Numbered from the stretch's first letter, positions 43,851 to 52,115 are shown. The stretch: DNA of 64,000 bases from Yoonia maritima (GCF_002933395.1 NZ_PKFN01000011.1:124001-188000); one strand, 5' to 3'. The notes: a model not told the origin generated them from the sequence alone. Program-made: numbers and translations.

Positions 43851-44732
43851 TCATTCACGGCCCTTTCGTCCGCTTTTGCGCGGTTCATTCTCGATTTTGT
43901 TTGGGTCTGCATCGCGGATAAGGCGGGTTTCGCCTGAAAGGCAGACAAACCGTTGGCCTTTCATCCGCCCGATCAGCGTTAAACCGACTTGCTGCGCGAT
44001 TTCGACGCCCCACGCAGTAAATCCGGATCGTGATGCCAAAACAGGAATGCCCATAAGGGCCGTTTTGATCACCATTTCTGATGTAAGCCGCCCGGTCGTG
44101 TATAGAATTTTGTCATTGGCGCTGACGTGTTCTGACAGCATCCAACCTGCGATTTTGTCGACGGCGTTGTGGCGTCCGACGTCTTCCATATAGACGAGCG
44201 GTTGGTCGTCTTGGCACAGCACCGTGCCATGGATCGCACCGGCCTCTAGGTAGAGAGACGGGGTGCGGTTTATCTTAGCGGCAAGTGCGTAGAGGTCTGA
44301 GGTTTTGACAGTTGTATCAGGAAGCGCCACGTCGCTCAGCCCCTCCATCATGTCACCGAAAACAGTGCCGACGGCGCAACCACTGGTGCGGGTCTTTTTC
44401 TTTAGCTTGTCTTCGTAGGTCGTTTGCCCGTCCGTCCGAACAACAACTACTGACAACTCTTCGTCGTAATCGACGCCTTTAAGTGTTTCATCGTCGCGCA
44501 GCATACCCTGATTTTTCAAAAACCCGAGCGCCAAGTATTCAGGATAGTCCCCGATGGTCATGGCGGTCACGATTTCTTGGGAATTGAGGTAGATCGTCAG
44601 CGGTCGTTCTTCGACCACGTTAAGGTCAATCTGGTCGCCGTTTTGATCTGCGCCAGTCACACCACGTGTGAGGCCCGAGGCCGCTGGACGCGGCGCAATG
44701 ATGTAGTCTGTCGTGTTATCAAGTCGCGCCAA
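43851..44732 (-). CDS. fdhD: Formate dehydrogenase accessory sulfurtransferase FdhD
   Basis: FdhD carries sulfur from IscS to the molybdenum cofactor and is needed for active formate dehydrogenase. The 293-residue protein has YPEYLALGFLKNQGM, the loop cysteine C119 in RTSGCAVGTVFGDM, VYMEDVGRHNAVDKIAGW and YTTGRLTSEMVIK. The E. coli protein has two loop cysteines (CxxC); here only the first is present, a variant known in other alphaproteobacterial sequences as far as I recall. No formate dehydrogenase structural gene is in the window. It heads the minus-strand molybdenum-cofactor series. Confidence 0.92.
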   Translation of the reverse strand: MARLDNTTDYIIAPRPAASGLTRGVTGADQNGDQIDLNVVEERPLTIYLNSQEIVTAMTIGDYPEYLALGFLKNQGMLRDDETLKGVDYDEELSVVVVRTDGQTTYEDKLKKKTRTSGCAVGTVFGDMMEGLSDVALPDTTVKTSDLYALAAKINRTPSLYLEAGAIHGTVLCQDDQPLVYMEDVGRHNAVDKIAGWMLSEHVSANDKILYTTGRLTSEMVIKTALMGIPVLASRSGFTAWGVEIAQQVGLTLIGRMKGQRFVCLSGETRLIRDADPNKIENEPRKSGRKGRE

Positions 44733-44792
44733 TTGTCATTCCCAGTTTGCAGGTCTAAGCCTGTCGTAACACATCAAAGCTAGGGGAAAGAG

Positions 44793-45515
44793 ATGACGAG
44801 TTCCACCGTCAAAAAACCAGCGAAATCCGCCTATTGGGTTGGTGTCCGCGACGGGCTGCCATTTATCCTCATGGCGGCCCCATTTGCCCTATTGTTTGGG
44901 GTGGTTGCGATGGATGCGGGGCTAAGCATGGGGCAGGCGATGGGTTTTTCAGTCTTGGTCATTGCAGGCGCATCACAGTTCGCAGCGGTTCAAATGATTA
45001 CAGAAAATGCGGGTATTGCCTTTGTTTTATTGGCGGCGTTGGCGGTAAATCTGCGGATGGCGATGTATTCCGCGTCGCTTGTACCCTACTTGGGGAACGC
45101 GCCGCTGTGGCAGCGGGCCTTGGTGTCGTATCTGAATTTTGACCAGACTTATATTACTGCGGTCGCCCGATACGAAACCCGTCCAGAGATGTCGGTTGCA
45201 GATCGGGTTGCTTATTTCTTTGGGGTCGCGACACCAATTACGCCACTTTGGATCGGAATGACGCTCGTTGGTATTTTGGCTGGTACAGCAATTCCTGATG
45301 CATGGGCCTTGGATTTTATTATGCCAATTATGTTTTTAGCGTTGGTTGCGCCGATGATGAAATCCGTTGCCCATGTCGCAGCCGCTGCCGCGTCGGTGAT
45401 CGTCGCGCTTGCATTGGTTGATCTGCCTTCGGGAACCGGTCTGTTGATCGCTGCGGCAGTCGCCATGCTGACCGGGGCATTTGTTGAAACATGGAAAGAG
45501 AAGCGCGCCCAATGA
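44793..45515 (+). CDS. azlC: AzlC family branched-chain amino acid exporter, large subunit
   Basis: This is a 240-residue inner-membrane protein of the AzlC (LIV-E) family with about seven helices. Conserved parts include DGLPFILMAAPFALLFGVVAMDAGLS near the start, GASQFAAVQMITENAG, and LAVNLRMAMYSASLVPYLG. With AzlD it exports branched-chain or related amino acids. AGGGGAAAGAG lies just before the start. The azlD gene follows with an ATGA overlap. The unit is divergent from fdhD with 60 bases between. Confidence 0.92.
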   Translation: MTSSTVKKPAKSAYWVGVRDGLPFILMAAPFALLFGVVAMDAGLSMGQAMGFSVLVIAGASQFAAVQMITENAGIAFVLLAALAVNLRMAMYSASLVPYLGNAPLWQRALVSYLNFDQTYITAVARYETRPEMSVADRVAYFFGVATPITPLWIGMTLVGILAGTAIPDAWALDFIMPIMFLALVAPMMKSVAHVAAAAASVIVALALVDLPSGTGLLIAAAVAMLTGAFVETWKEKRAQ

Positions 45516-45859
45516 CTTATAGTTCCGCAGAAATATGGTTCATTATTGCTGTTTTGGGGATCGGGACCTTCTTGATCCGGTTTTCGTTTTTAGGATTGAT
45601 AGGGAATCGGCCTATGCCGCCGTTCGTATTGCGGTTGCTTCGGTTTACGCCCGTTGCAGTGCTGCCGGGTATGGTGGCGCCTCTGGTGTTGTGGCCTGCC
45701 GCAACAGGTGGTCAGCCTGACTTAATCCGAATTCTTGCTGCATTGATGACTGTGGGTGTCGGGCTATGGACGCGCAACGTTCTTTGGGCGGTTTTTGCAG
45801 GGGTCGCGACGCTATACGGAGGAATGGGGCTTACTGGCCTTCTTGCAGGGCTGCATTGA
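45512..45859 (+). CDS. azlD: AzlD domain-containing small subunit
   Basis: This is a 115-residue membrane protein with about four helices, the partner of AzlC. AVLGIGTFLIRFSFLGLIGNRPMPPFVLRLLRFTPVAVLPGMVAPLVLWP (about 10-60) is the family signature. I chose the ATG at 45512, which overlaps the azlC stop by 4 bases, over an earlier in-frame codon inside azlC. The 3' end overlaps by 29 bases with the convergent lipoprotein gene. Confidence 0.9.
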   Translation: MTYSSAEIWFIIAVLGIGTFLIRFSFLGLIGNRPMPPFVLRLLRFTPVAVLPGMVAPLVLWPAATGGQPDLIRILAALMTVGVGLWTRNVLWAVFAGVATLYGGMGLTGLLAGLH

Positions 45860-46445
45860 TTTGAGCGGCTGCAATCGATTTATCGTCGGCGTCTGTTTCG
45901 CGATATTCGCGGGTTGTGACGCCGGCAAGTTTCGCAAAATCTTCTGACACTCGGTTGGGGTCCCAGGTTTGGCGAAAATCCGAAAAGCCTGGTAGCTGAC
46001 GTAATAGCCGTGACGTTGATCGTGCACAGTGTGCTTGTGGTTCTGGTCCGTTGGCCAATGCAAGCTGCATGGCCCGTTCCGCGACTTCTGCTGAAACTTG
46101 GACAGTCTGCGCCAGCACATAGTAGGTAATTCGGGCATGAAAGCTGACGTAATATGCTTCAAGCTCTGGGGAGACGCCGAATAATACGTCGTTGCGTTCA
46201 GGCATGCGCGTCTGTTTGAACGATCCAGCCGGATCAAAAATGATCCGCTGGCTGCCATTGATCAATAACGCGGTGTGGGCTCCTTTATCAGAGCCCGTGT
46301 TGCGCATTGTAAACAGCGTTAGATACGTGCCGCTGGTATCGCGATAGATTGCGCGCGATACAACATCGTCTGGTGCCCACACTTCTGCAGCAGAGCACGC
46401 AGAAAGAGCAAGCGGAAGCCCGACAAGAAACTGACGACGTTTCAT
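45831..46445 (-). CDS. Lipoprotein, possibly permuted papain-like fold
   Basis: This 204-residue protein has an RR-containing signal (MKRRQFLVGLPLALSAC) with a lipobox, lipidated Cys about 17. The mature part has GAHTALLINGSQRIIFDPAG (H57) followed, about 80 residues on, by EPQAHCARSTSRLLRQLPGF (C140). A histidine on an early strand with H-x-A-x-x-I and a later cysteine starting a helix is the order seen in circularly permuted NlpC/P60-type proteins such as YiiX. This reading is inference; the family is otherwise unknown to me. It lies between azlD and the cytochrome oxidase subunit IV gene, 7 bases after the latter. Confidence 0.65.
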   Translation of the reverse strand: MKRRQFLVGLPLALSACSAAEVWAPDDVVSRAIYRDTSGTYLTLFTMRNTGSDKGAHTALLINGSQRIIFDPAGSFKQTRMPERNDVLFGVSPELEAYYVSFHARITYYVLAQTVQVSAEVAERAMQLALANGPEPQAHCARSTSRLLRQLPGFSDFRQTWDPNRVSEDFAKLAGVTTREYRETDADDKSIAAAQINAALQEGQ

Positions 46446-46452
46446 CTATTGA

Positions 46453-46587
46453 TTAGCCGTTAACCAGCGCAATAAAGATCAACAAGAAAATGCAGAAGAT
46501 AGAGCCTTTTGTCACCATGCTGATAAAGCCGTTGAATGCTTTTTCTTGCGCTGTGATGTCCATTTCGCCGGGTTTGTAGTCAGACAT
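46453..46587 (-). CDS. aa3-type cytochrome c oxidase subunit IV
   Basis: This is a 44-residue protein, too short for most gene callers. It begins MSDYKPGEMDITAQEKAF, which is the family signature, continues NGFISMVTKGSI and ends with a single transmembrane helix IFCIFLLIFIALVNG. Subunit IV of alphaproteobacterial aa3 oxidases packs on subunits I and III; its loss is tolerated in Paracoccus. No other oxidase gene lies in the window. Translation is unbroken from ATG at 46587 to TAA. The lipoprotein gene starts 7 bases downstream. Confidence 0.85.
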   Translation of the reverse strand: MSDYKPGEMDITAQEKAFNGFISMVTKGSIFCIFLLIFIALVNG

Positions 46588-46650
46588 GCTTAGATTCCTT
46601 AGTGGTCGATTTAGTATCGCATAGACGATAATTCCGAGGCTGTCACCCGG

Positions 46651-47139
46651 TCAGGTGGTCACATCTACATCGCGTTCAAGCGCCGCCGCCAGTTGAAAGC
46701 CGATCCGCTTTGGTTCTGGCTGATCAATGTTCTTTGGGCTGGCGATCAGTGTGACATTCATTTGGCTCACATGCTGAATAAGCTGCGTTTTCGCACCTGC
46801 CTCATTCGTCCCATAATAGGTTACGATATCGGGGTCGTAATACCCTAAACCTTCGATGCGGATCACCCCTGTCAGGCCGCCTGCCAAGCCAACGCCGACT
46901 TCGTGGTCGTTGTCCAACTGCTTTTCAAAGTTCTGGATATACATAATGATCCGCTCATAGGCCCATTGCGCGGGGCTTTTCTTTGTAATCGATTCGCCAA
47001 GCGCCTTGGGCAGCTTTGTCGACGACGGGCAGGGCACGTTTGGATCGGTGTGCACCTCTTGCGTTTTGGGCAGGATGTCGTTTTCCAACAGCTCGGCAGA
47101 GGTATCGATATTCATGTGGAGTGGCGTATCAGAGGTCAT
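46651..47139 (-). CDS. DUF6173 family protein
   Basis: This is a 162-residue soluble protein of the DUF6173 family, as I recall it from roseobacter genomes. The core KSPAQWAYERIIMYIQNFEKQLDNDHEVGVGLAGG and GVIRIEGLGYYDPDIVTYYGTNEAGAKTQLIQHVSQMNVTLIASPK (about 91-136) is highly characteristic. The N-terminal 50 residues look disordered and contain one cysteine. Function unknown. Its ATG overlaps the stop of the upstream Lrp-type regulator by 4 bases, so the two are made together. Confidence 0.8.
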   Translation of the reverse strand: MTSDTPLHMNIDTSAELLENDILPKTQEVHTDPNVPCPSSTKLPKALGESITKKSPAQWAYERIIMYIQNFEKQLDNDHEVGVGLAGGLTGVIRIEGLGYYDPDIVTYYGTNEAGAKTQLIQHVSQMNVTLIASPKNIDQPEPKRIGFQLAAALERDVDVTT

Positions 47140-47597
47140 AAGGGCACCGCAGTTGTGTCTTTGATTTCCTCCATAACGAAACTTGCCGAAATGTCCGAGA
47201 CAGAAATGCGTGAAGTCAGCCGTTTGTAGAAATTATCATAGGCAGGAACGTCTGCGACGCGCACGCGCAAGACGTAATCTAGATCCCCGGTCATGCGGTA
47301 AGCGCCGACAACTTCGGGTAAAGAGCGTAGCGTTGTTTGAAATTCTGCCATCCATTTGGCGTCATGCGCATTTGTGCGGATCAATACCATCGCGGTAAGC
47401 GGGGCGCCTACCTTGGCGGGGTCAACCAATGCGACGCGGCCTGTGATGACGCCTGATTGCTCCATCGCTTTTATACGTCGCCAACAGGCGTTCCGCGAAA
47501 GATGCACTTTTGCGCTAATATCATCAACGGATTGGGCTGCATCAATTTGTAAGGATCTTAGAATAGCGCGATCTGTTTCGTCTAATATATGTGTCAT
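47136..47597 (-). CDS. Lrp/AsnC family transcriptional regulator
   Basis: This is a 153-residue Lrp-type regulator. The winged helix-turn-helix is at about 5-60 (LDETDRAILRSLQIDAAQSVDDISAKVHLSRNACWRRIKAME), and the RAM ligand domain at about 70-150 contains VVGAYRMTGDLDYVLRVRVADVPAYDNFYKRL. It is different from the ald-linked regulator at 17 kb. It is coupled to the DUF6173 gene downstream and divergent from the DUF6356 gene, either of which may be its target. Confidence 0.9.
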   Translation of the reverse strand: MTHILDETDRAILRSLQIDAAQSVDDISAKVHLSRNACWRRIKAMEQSGVITGRVALVDPAKVGAPLTAMVLIRTNAHDAKWMAEFQTTLRSLPEVVGAYRMTGDLDYVLRVRVADVPAYDNFYKRLTSRISVSDISASFVMEEIKDTTAVPL

Positions 47598-47703
47598 ATT
47601 TGATATTTTGTCTCAAAAAGTGACGTATATCTAGTGAAAATTGGGATCGCTGCAAGGCGATGTTCCGCTAGGCTGTTTGAAACTACTTAGCAAAGGCTCG
47701 CCA

Positions 47704-47949
47704 ATGTCTCATACCTCTCAAAACACGCCACGCCGCAATTCTATCGCGGCTGTATTTCTTGATCATCCGGCAACAGTGAATGAAACCTATTTGGGACATA
47801 TGCGGTTTGCGCTTGGGTTTTGCTTTTGGATGGCAATCGCTGCTGGGGCGGCGTTGATCCATGCGTTTATACCCGCGTTGTGCGAAACAACGGCAAGCCG
47901 TATTTTGAAACGCTTGTATGGGCGGATCGAAAATCGTCACACGGCGTAG
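47704..47949 (+). CDS. DUF6356 family small membrane protein
   Basis: This is an 81-residue protein of the DUF6356 family. NSIAAVFLDHPATVNETYLGHMRFALGFCFWMAIAAGAALIHAFIPALCETTAS (about 12-66) is the family block. It contains one hydrophobic helix (about 36-55). LIHAFIPALCETT is strongly conserved as I recall. I chose the ATG at 47704, preceded by AAAGG. It is divergent from the Lrp gene. Its TAG stop is part of a palindromic repeat that also holds the stop of the convergent MBL gene. Confidence 0.78.
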   Translation: MSHTSQNTPRRNSIAAVFLDHPATVNETYLGHMRFALGFCFWMAIAAGAALIHAFIPALCETTASRILKRLYGRIENRHTA

Positions 47950-47971
47950 GGTGGATTTTAATCCACCTTAC
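47946..47971. repeat. Palindromic intergenic repeat, copy 3, with both stop codons
   Basis: The 12-base arms GTAGGGTGGATT and AATCCACCTTAC (one mismatch) flank a 2-base centre. The TAG in the left arm (47947-47949) stops the DUF6356 gene and the TTA in the right arm (47968-47970) is the TAA stop of the MBL gene on the other strand. See the related copies at 1141 and 11573. Confidence 0.75.
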
Positions 47972-49005
47972 TTGGCTTGAAACACCCATGCGCCGTCGCT
48001 GCGCATTGTTCGTGTGACCTGTCCATTTTGATGCAGGTGATTCACATGGGCGACTGCCTCGACCAAGGCGAGCCCATACTCAGTAGGGCCGATACTGCGC
48101 TTGAATAACGGGGGAAAGCACTCCGCTGCCGACCGAGGTTCAGCAAGATGTTTGCGCAACCGCGATAGCGCGCTGTGGTGGTTGCCAATCATCTGATCTA
48201 ATCGCAGCGGTAGCCCAGTAAATGGCAGCTTATGACCGCCCAAGACAAGCTGATCGTCCTTTGCAAATGGCGCAAGCTTTTCGCAAGATGCCAGCCAATC
48301 GCCAACAGGATCGGCTTCTGGTTCTGTTGGGTAAACACCTAAATTCGCGCTAATTGATGGAAGCAGTTGGTCGCCGCCAATGACTAGGTTGTCGTCGCGG
48401 CTCCAAAATGTTGCGTGTTCGGGCGCGTGTCCGTCACCCATGCGAATGTCCCATGTACGGCCACCCATTTGGATCGTTTCGCCATCTATCAAACGATGAT
48501 AGCCAAGCGGGAGCGGCGTGACGCAGTCAAAAAAGTTGAATGGACGCTCCGTCGCACGTCGTTCAAACTCGGCCGGTTCCATGCCGGCACGCTTATAGAA
48601 GGCGAGCGTTTCGTCTGGTGTGACCTCTTGTACATCAAGCGTTAGCATGCGCGCCATCAACCATCCCGTGCGCGGCATGCTTAGGCTTGCTCCGTTGGCT
48701 ATGAACCAACCGGCGAGCCCGACATGATCAGGGTGGTGGTGTGTTACGACAACCCGCCCAACGGGTTTGCCAGCTAGCGGGCCATCGAGCAAGTTTTGCC
48801 AAATTTTCCGACTGCTGTGACTGGCAAATCCTGTGTCAATCACCGTCCAGCTGTCGCCATCGTCAAGCGCGTAGACATTTACATGGTCCAGCGCCATCGG
48901 CAGCGGCAAGCGCATCCAAAGAACGCCAGGTGCCACAGTAATTGCTTCGCCTTGCTCAGGCGGGACGTCGAACGGATAACGGATGCCGCTGACGCCGTCC
49001 GCCAT
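47968..49005 (-). CDS. MBL-fold metallo-hydrolase
   Basis: This is a 345-residue protein of the metallo-beta-lactamase fold. The metal motif is VVVTHHHPDHVGLAGWF (about 85-101), with later ligands in MGDGHAPEHATFW and VLGGHKLPF. The C-terminal region, rich in helices, resembles the winged-helix domain of LACTB2-like hydrolases. Thioester or similar ester hydrolysis is likely in view of its neighbour: its ATG overlaps the acyl-CoA dehydrogenase stop (TAATG), so both act in one unit, perhaps in acyl-CoA turnover. Specific substrate unknown. Confidence 0.85.
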   Translation of the reverse strand: MADGVSGIRYPFDVPPEQGEAITVAPGVLWMRLPLPMALDHVNVYALDDGDSWTVIDTGFASHSSRKIWQNLLDGPLAGKPVGRVVVTHHHPDHVGLAGWFIANGASLSMPRTGWLMARMLTLDVQEVTPDETLAFYKRAGMEPAEFERRATERPFNFFDCVTPLPLGYHRLIDGETIQMGGRTWDIRMGDGHAPEHATFWSRDDNLVIGGDQLLPSISANLGVYPTEPEADPVGDWLASCEKLAPFAKDDQLVLGGHKLPFTGLPLRLDQMIGNHHSALSRLRKHLAEPRSAAECFPPLFKRSIGPTEYGLALVEAVAHVNHLHQNGQVTRTMRSDGAWVFQAK

Positions 49006-50708
49006 TACGCGACCAGATCTTCGGCTGTGATTGCCAGCAGATCATCCGCGCCTTCACGCACATGGGCAAGCAGACCAGCGTGTTCTGGCAGCAATCGTTT
49101 GATATAGAAGGTTGCCAATTTCACGCGTGACGCATCTCCGGCCATTGCAGAAGCAAGATGAACATGCCCACCTAATACACGTGCAAAGGCCCGAAGGTAA
49201 GGTACCGCACCTGCAAATCGCTGATTTAGGTCACTTTGCTCGACCAGCCATTCGGTTGCTTCGCGCAAGGATTCCGCAGATTGCCAAACGGCCTCTGCCA
49301 ATTCGGGGTGCGTGGTTTTGGCAGCTTCTGCGCCTTGTTCAATTTCCTCAAGCAGGCGGAATGCAGCTTCGCCACCGTCCATGAGCTTGCGCGCAACAAG
49401 GTCCATCGCCTGAATGCCGTTGGTGCCTTCGTAGATCGCAGTCACGCGCACATCACGCGAAAACTGTGCCGCACCGGTTTCTTCGATAAAGCCCATGCCA
49501 CCGTGGACCTGCACACCTGTGCTAGACACTTCCATGCCGACATCAGTGCCAAAGGCCTTGGTGATTGGGGTCAGGAATGCTGCGCGCGCTTTCCAGCCTG
49601 CGTCACCGGTTGCCGTTGTCATGTCAATCGCAACGGCGTTCATCAAAGAAATCGCACGGGCTGCATAAGTGTCGGCCTTCATGCTGGCCAGCATGCGGCG
49701 CACGTCAGCGTGTTCAATGATCGCGCCTGATCCGCCAGCTTTGCCTTGGGTGCGATCTTGGGCATAGGCCAATGCGTGTTGGTATGCCGCTTCGGCGATG
49801 CCAATACCCTGTACGCCCACGCCAAGGCGGGCGTTATTCATCATTGTGAACATTGCGGCCATGCCGCCATGCTCTGGGCCAACTAGCCAACCGGTCGCGC
49901 CGTCGTATTCCATGACGGCGGTTGGTGATCCGTGCAGGCCAAGCTTGTGCTCTAGGCTGACGACACGCAGGTTGTTGCGCTTGCCAGGGTTGCCGTCGGC
50001 GTCGGGAATAAACTTGGGGACCATGAACAGGCTGATTCCTTTGGTGCCGGGCACCCCATCAGGAAGACGTGCAAGAACCAGGTGGCAGACGTTTTCCGTA
50101 AAGTCGTTGTCGCCCCAAGTGATATAAATTTTCTGCCCTGAAATCGCGAACGATCCGTCGCCGTTTGGTTCAGCCTTTGAGCGCAACGCACCAACATCTG
50201 ACCCCGCCTGCGGTTCAGTCAGGTTCATCGTGCCGCACCACTCACCCGAGATCATTTTCGGAACGTACAGGTTTTTGATCACGTCAGACGCGTGATGTTC
50301 CAGCGCTTCGATTTGACCTTGGGACATCAGTGGGTTGAGCTGCAAAGATAGGCAGGAACTGGACATCATGTCATTCACTGCGGTAGTCAACGTCATCGGA
50401 AGGCCCATGCCGCCAACGTCGGTTGACGCGGACATACCAATCCAACCGCCATCCGCGATCGCGCGGTACCCTTCGGCGAAGCCAGGGGATGTACGGACAA
50501 CGCCGTTTTCCAGCTTTGCAGGGTGTAAATCACCAGCGCGGTTCAGTGGTGCGATGATTTCTTCACACATTTTGGCAGCTTCAGTAAGAATAGCATCAAC
50601 CATATCCGGTGTGCTTTCCGCAAAACGGTCGGTGTTCGTCACGTCGCCAAAGCTGACAACATGATCCATCAGGAAACGAAAATCGCCGACAGGTGCGCGA
50701 TAAGCCAT
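49005..50708 (-). CDS. Acyl-CoA dehydrogenase (large, DmdC-like branch)
   Basis: This is an FAD-dependent acyl-CoA dehydrogenase of 567 residues, longer than the short-chain enzymes (about 380) by a C-terminal extension. CGTMNLTEPQAGSDVGALRSKA and QKIYITWGDNDFTEN form the acyl-CoA/FAD site, and AIYEGTNGIQAMDLVARKL (about 418-436) carries the catalytic glutamate. The N-terminus MAYRAPVGDFRFLMDHV is typical of the group that includes DmdC, the methylmercaptopropionyl-CoA dehydrogenase of DMSP breakdown. Sequence alone does not distinguish that role from ordinary beta-oxidation. It would donate electrons via ETF to the ETF-QO at 23-25 kb. Confidence 0.88.
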   Translation of the reverse strand: MAYRAPVGDFRFLMDHVVSFGDVTNTDRFAESTPDMVDAILTEAAKMCEEIIAPLNRAGDLHPAKLENGVVRTSPGFAEGYRAIADGGWIGMSASTDVGGMGLPMTLTTAVNDMMSSSCLSLQLNPLMSQGQIEALEHHASDVIKNLYVPKMISGEWCGTMNLTEPQAGSDVGALRSKAEPNGDGSFAISGQKIYITWGDNDFTENVCHLVLARLPDGVPGTKGISLFMVPKFIPDADGNPGKRNNLRVVSLEHKLGLHGSPTAVMEYDGATGWLVGPEHGGMAAMFTMMNNARLGVGVQGIGIAEAAYQHALAYAQDRTQGKAGGSGAIIEHADVRRMLASMKADTYAARAISLMNAVAIDMTTATGDAGWKARAAFLTPITKAFGTDVGMEVSSTGVQVHGGMGFIEETGAAQFSRDVRVTAIYEGTNGIQAMDLVARKLMDGGEAAFRLLEEIEQGAEAAKTTHPELAEAVWQSAESLREATEWLVEQSDLNQRFAGAVPYLRAFARVLGGHVHLASAMAGDASRVKLATFYIKRLLPEHAGLLAHVREGADDLLAITAEDLVA

Positions 50709-50822
50709 TGGTATTCTCCACTCTATGCATCCGCTTGGCAAACAGAGGTGCCACGGCTATGCATCAATCATTCTTGTCTAACCTACCTGTGCTTGCAGAC
50801 CCATCAACCGAAACGCCACGTC

Positions 50823-51773
50823 ATGATTCACGCGCCTTTGCTAAAACTTGCACCAAATGCCCAAGGTTTCACCAAAGCCGCTGATATCTTGCGTGCCGGT
50901 GGGCTTGTCGCGTTCGGCACCGAGACAGTCTATGGGCTGGGCGCTGATGCCTGTAATGACACGGCTGTTGCTGGGATTTATGCGGCCAAAGGACGCCCCA
51001 GTTTTAATCCGCTGATCGTTCATCTTGATGGTGTGGAGGCAGCTGAAAAATATTGTGTGTTTAACGATGATGCGCGTGCGCTAGCAGCTGCATTTTGGCC
51101 GGGCGCGTTGACGTTGGTTCTGCCGCTGAAACCTGATGCCGGCGTGTCCAAACTGGTCACTGCCGGGCTAGATACGCTTGCTGTACGCGTGCCGGATCAC
51201 GCGGTGGCCCAAGAATTTCTACAGACTTTCGGTGGCCCAGTTGCGGCCCCGTCTGCCAACCCATCGGGCCGAATCAGCCCCACAACGGCAGATCATGTTA
51301 TTGCCGGGCTTGACGGAAAAATTGATGCCGTCATTGATGGTGGTCCTTGCAGCGTCGGCGTGGAGTCAACGATCGTAAGTTGCGTGGGTGAACCCGCACT
51401 TTTGCGGGCCGGCGGCATTCCATCCGAAGCGATAGCGGCATGTCTTGGACGACCTATCCTTATGCCCGACGATCCTGAAACTCCGATGTCACCGGGTCAG
51501 CTTGCGTCACATTATGCACCGCAAGGGCGGGTCCGGTTAAATGCGGATGCAGCCGACGATGGTGAGGTTGTATTGGGGTTTGGTGCTGTAGATGCCGATT
51601 TGAACCTGTCACCTGCGGGTGACCTAACCGAAGCGGCAGCACGATTGTTTGGCTGTCTTCACCAACTTGATGCAATGGGCGCGACACGGATTGCTGTATC
51701 GCCAATTCCCGATCATGGATTGGGGCGGGCGATCAACGATCGGCTAAACCGTGCCGCCGCGCCGCGCGATTAA
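50823..51773 (+). CDS. tsaC: L-threonylcarbamoyladenylate synthase (Sua5/TsaC)
   Basis: This enzyme makes threonylcarbamoyl-AMP for the t6A modification of ANN-reading tRNAs. At 316 residues it is the long Sua5 form: a YrdC domain (about 15-200) with LVAFGTETVYGLGADACN, APSANPSGRISPTTADHV and GVESTIVSCVGEPALLRAGGI, then a C-terminal Sua5 domain joined by a linker containing PGQLASHYAPQGRVRLN. The ATG at 50823 lies in a frame that is open further upstream. It is divergent from the acyl-CoA dehydrogenase gene. Confidence 0.93.
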   Translation: MIHAPLLKLAPNAQGFTKAADILRAGGLVAFGTETVYGLGADACNDTAVAGIYAAKGRPSFNPLIVHLDGVEAAEKYCVFNDDARALAAAFWPGALTLVLPLKPDAGVSKLVTAGLDTLAVRVPDHAVAQEFLQTFGGPVAAPSANPSGRISPTTADHVIAGLDGKIDAVIDGGPCSVGVESTIVSCVGEPALLRAGGIPSEAIAACLGRPILMPDDPETPMSPGQLASHYAPQGRVRLNADAADDGEVVLGFGAVDADLNLSPAGDLTEAAARLFGCLHQLDAMGATRIAVSPIPDHGLGRAINDRLNRAAAPRD

Positions 51774-51775
51774 GA

Positions 51776-52099
51776 TCAGTTATTTTGGCGTTCCACATAT
51801 GCGCGCAGTTCTTCTGCTTCGTGGCGCGCTTCGCGTAAACCGTCCATTGCAGCACGCAGTTCAGCCTCTGTCTGGGATAGCTGATTAGTCATCTCAGCCT
51901 CGCGCTGTTGCAGATAGGTGATCGCCTGATCACGCGTTTCTTCTGCTTCGTGCAAGGACTGCGCCATCTTATCTAATTCGCCGATTTCGGCCTTGGTGAC
52001 GCGGGTGAAACGATTGACCAACCAGCTTGCAAACCAACCAAGGGCGAAAGCTACAAACAGGATGATCGCAGTGGCGATAATGAATTCGGTTCTGTTCAA
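51776..52099 (-). CDS. Single-span membrane protein with coiled coil
   Basis: This is a 107-residue protein: a transmembrane helix (about 7-29, IATAIILFVAFALGWFASWLV) followed by a long coiled coil (about 35-107) rich in Glu, Gln and Ala. The most likely start is the TTG at 52099, with AAGG at a suitable distance; no ATG or GTG lies between the stop of the upstream OmpA gene and the membrane helix. It follows the OmpA-family gene after 16 bases and probably belongs with it in the envelope. No named family recognised. Confidence 0.6.
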   Translation of the reverse strand: MNRTEFIIATAIILFVAFALGWFASWLVNRFTRVTKAEIGELDKMAQSLHEAEETRDQAITYLQQREAEMTNQLSQTEAELRAAMDGLREARHEAEELRAYVERQNN

Positions 52100-52115
52100 C
52101 GTCTTTGCCTTCTGG

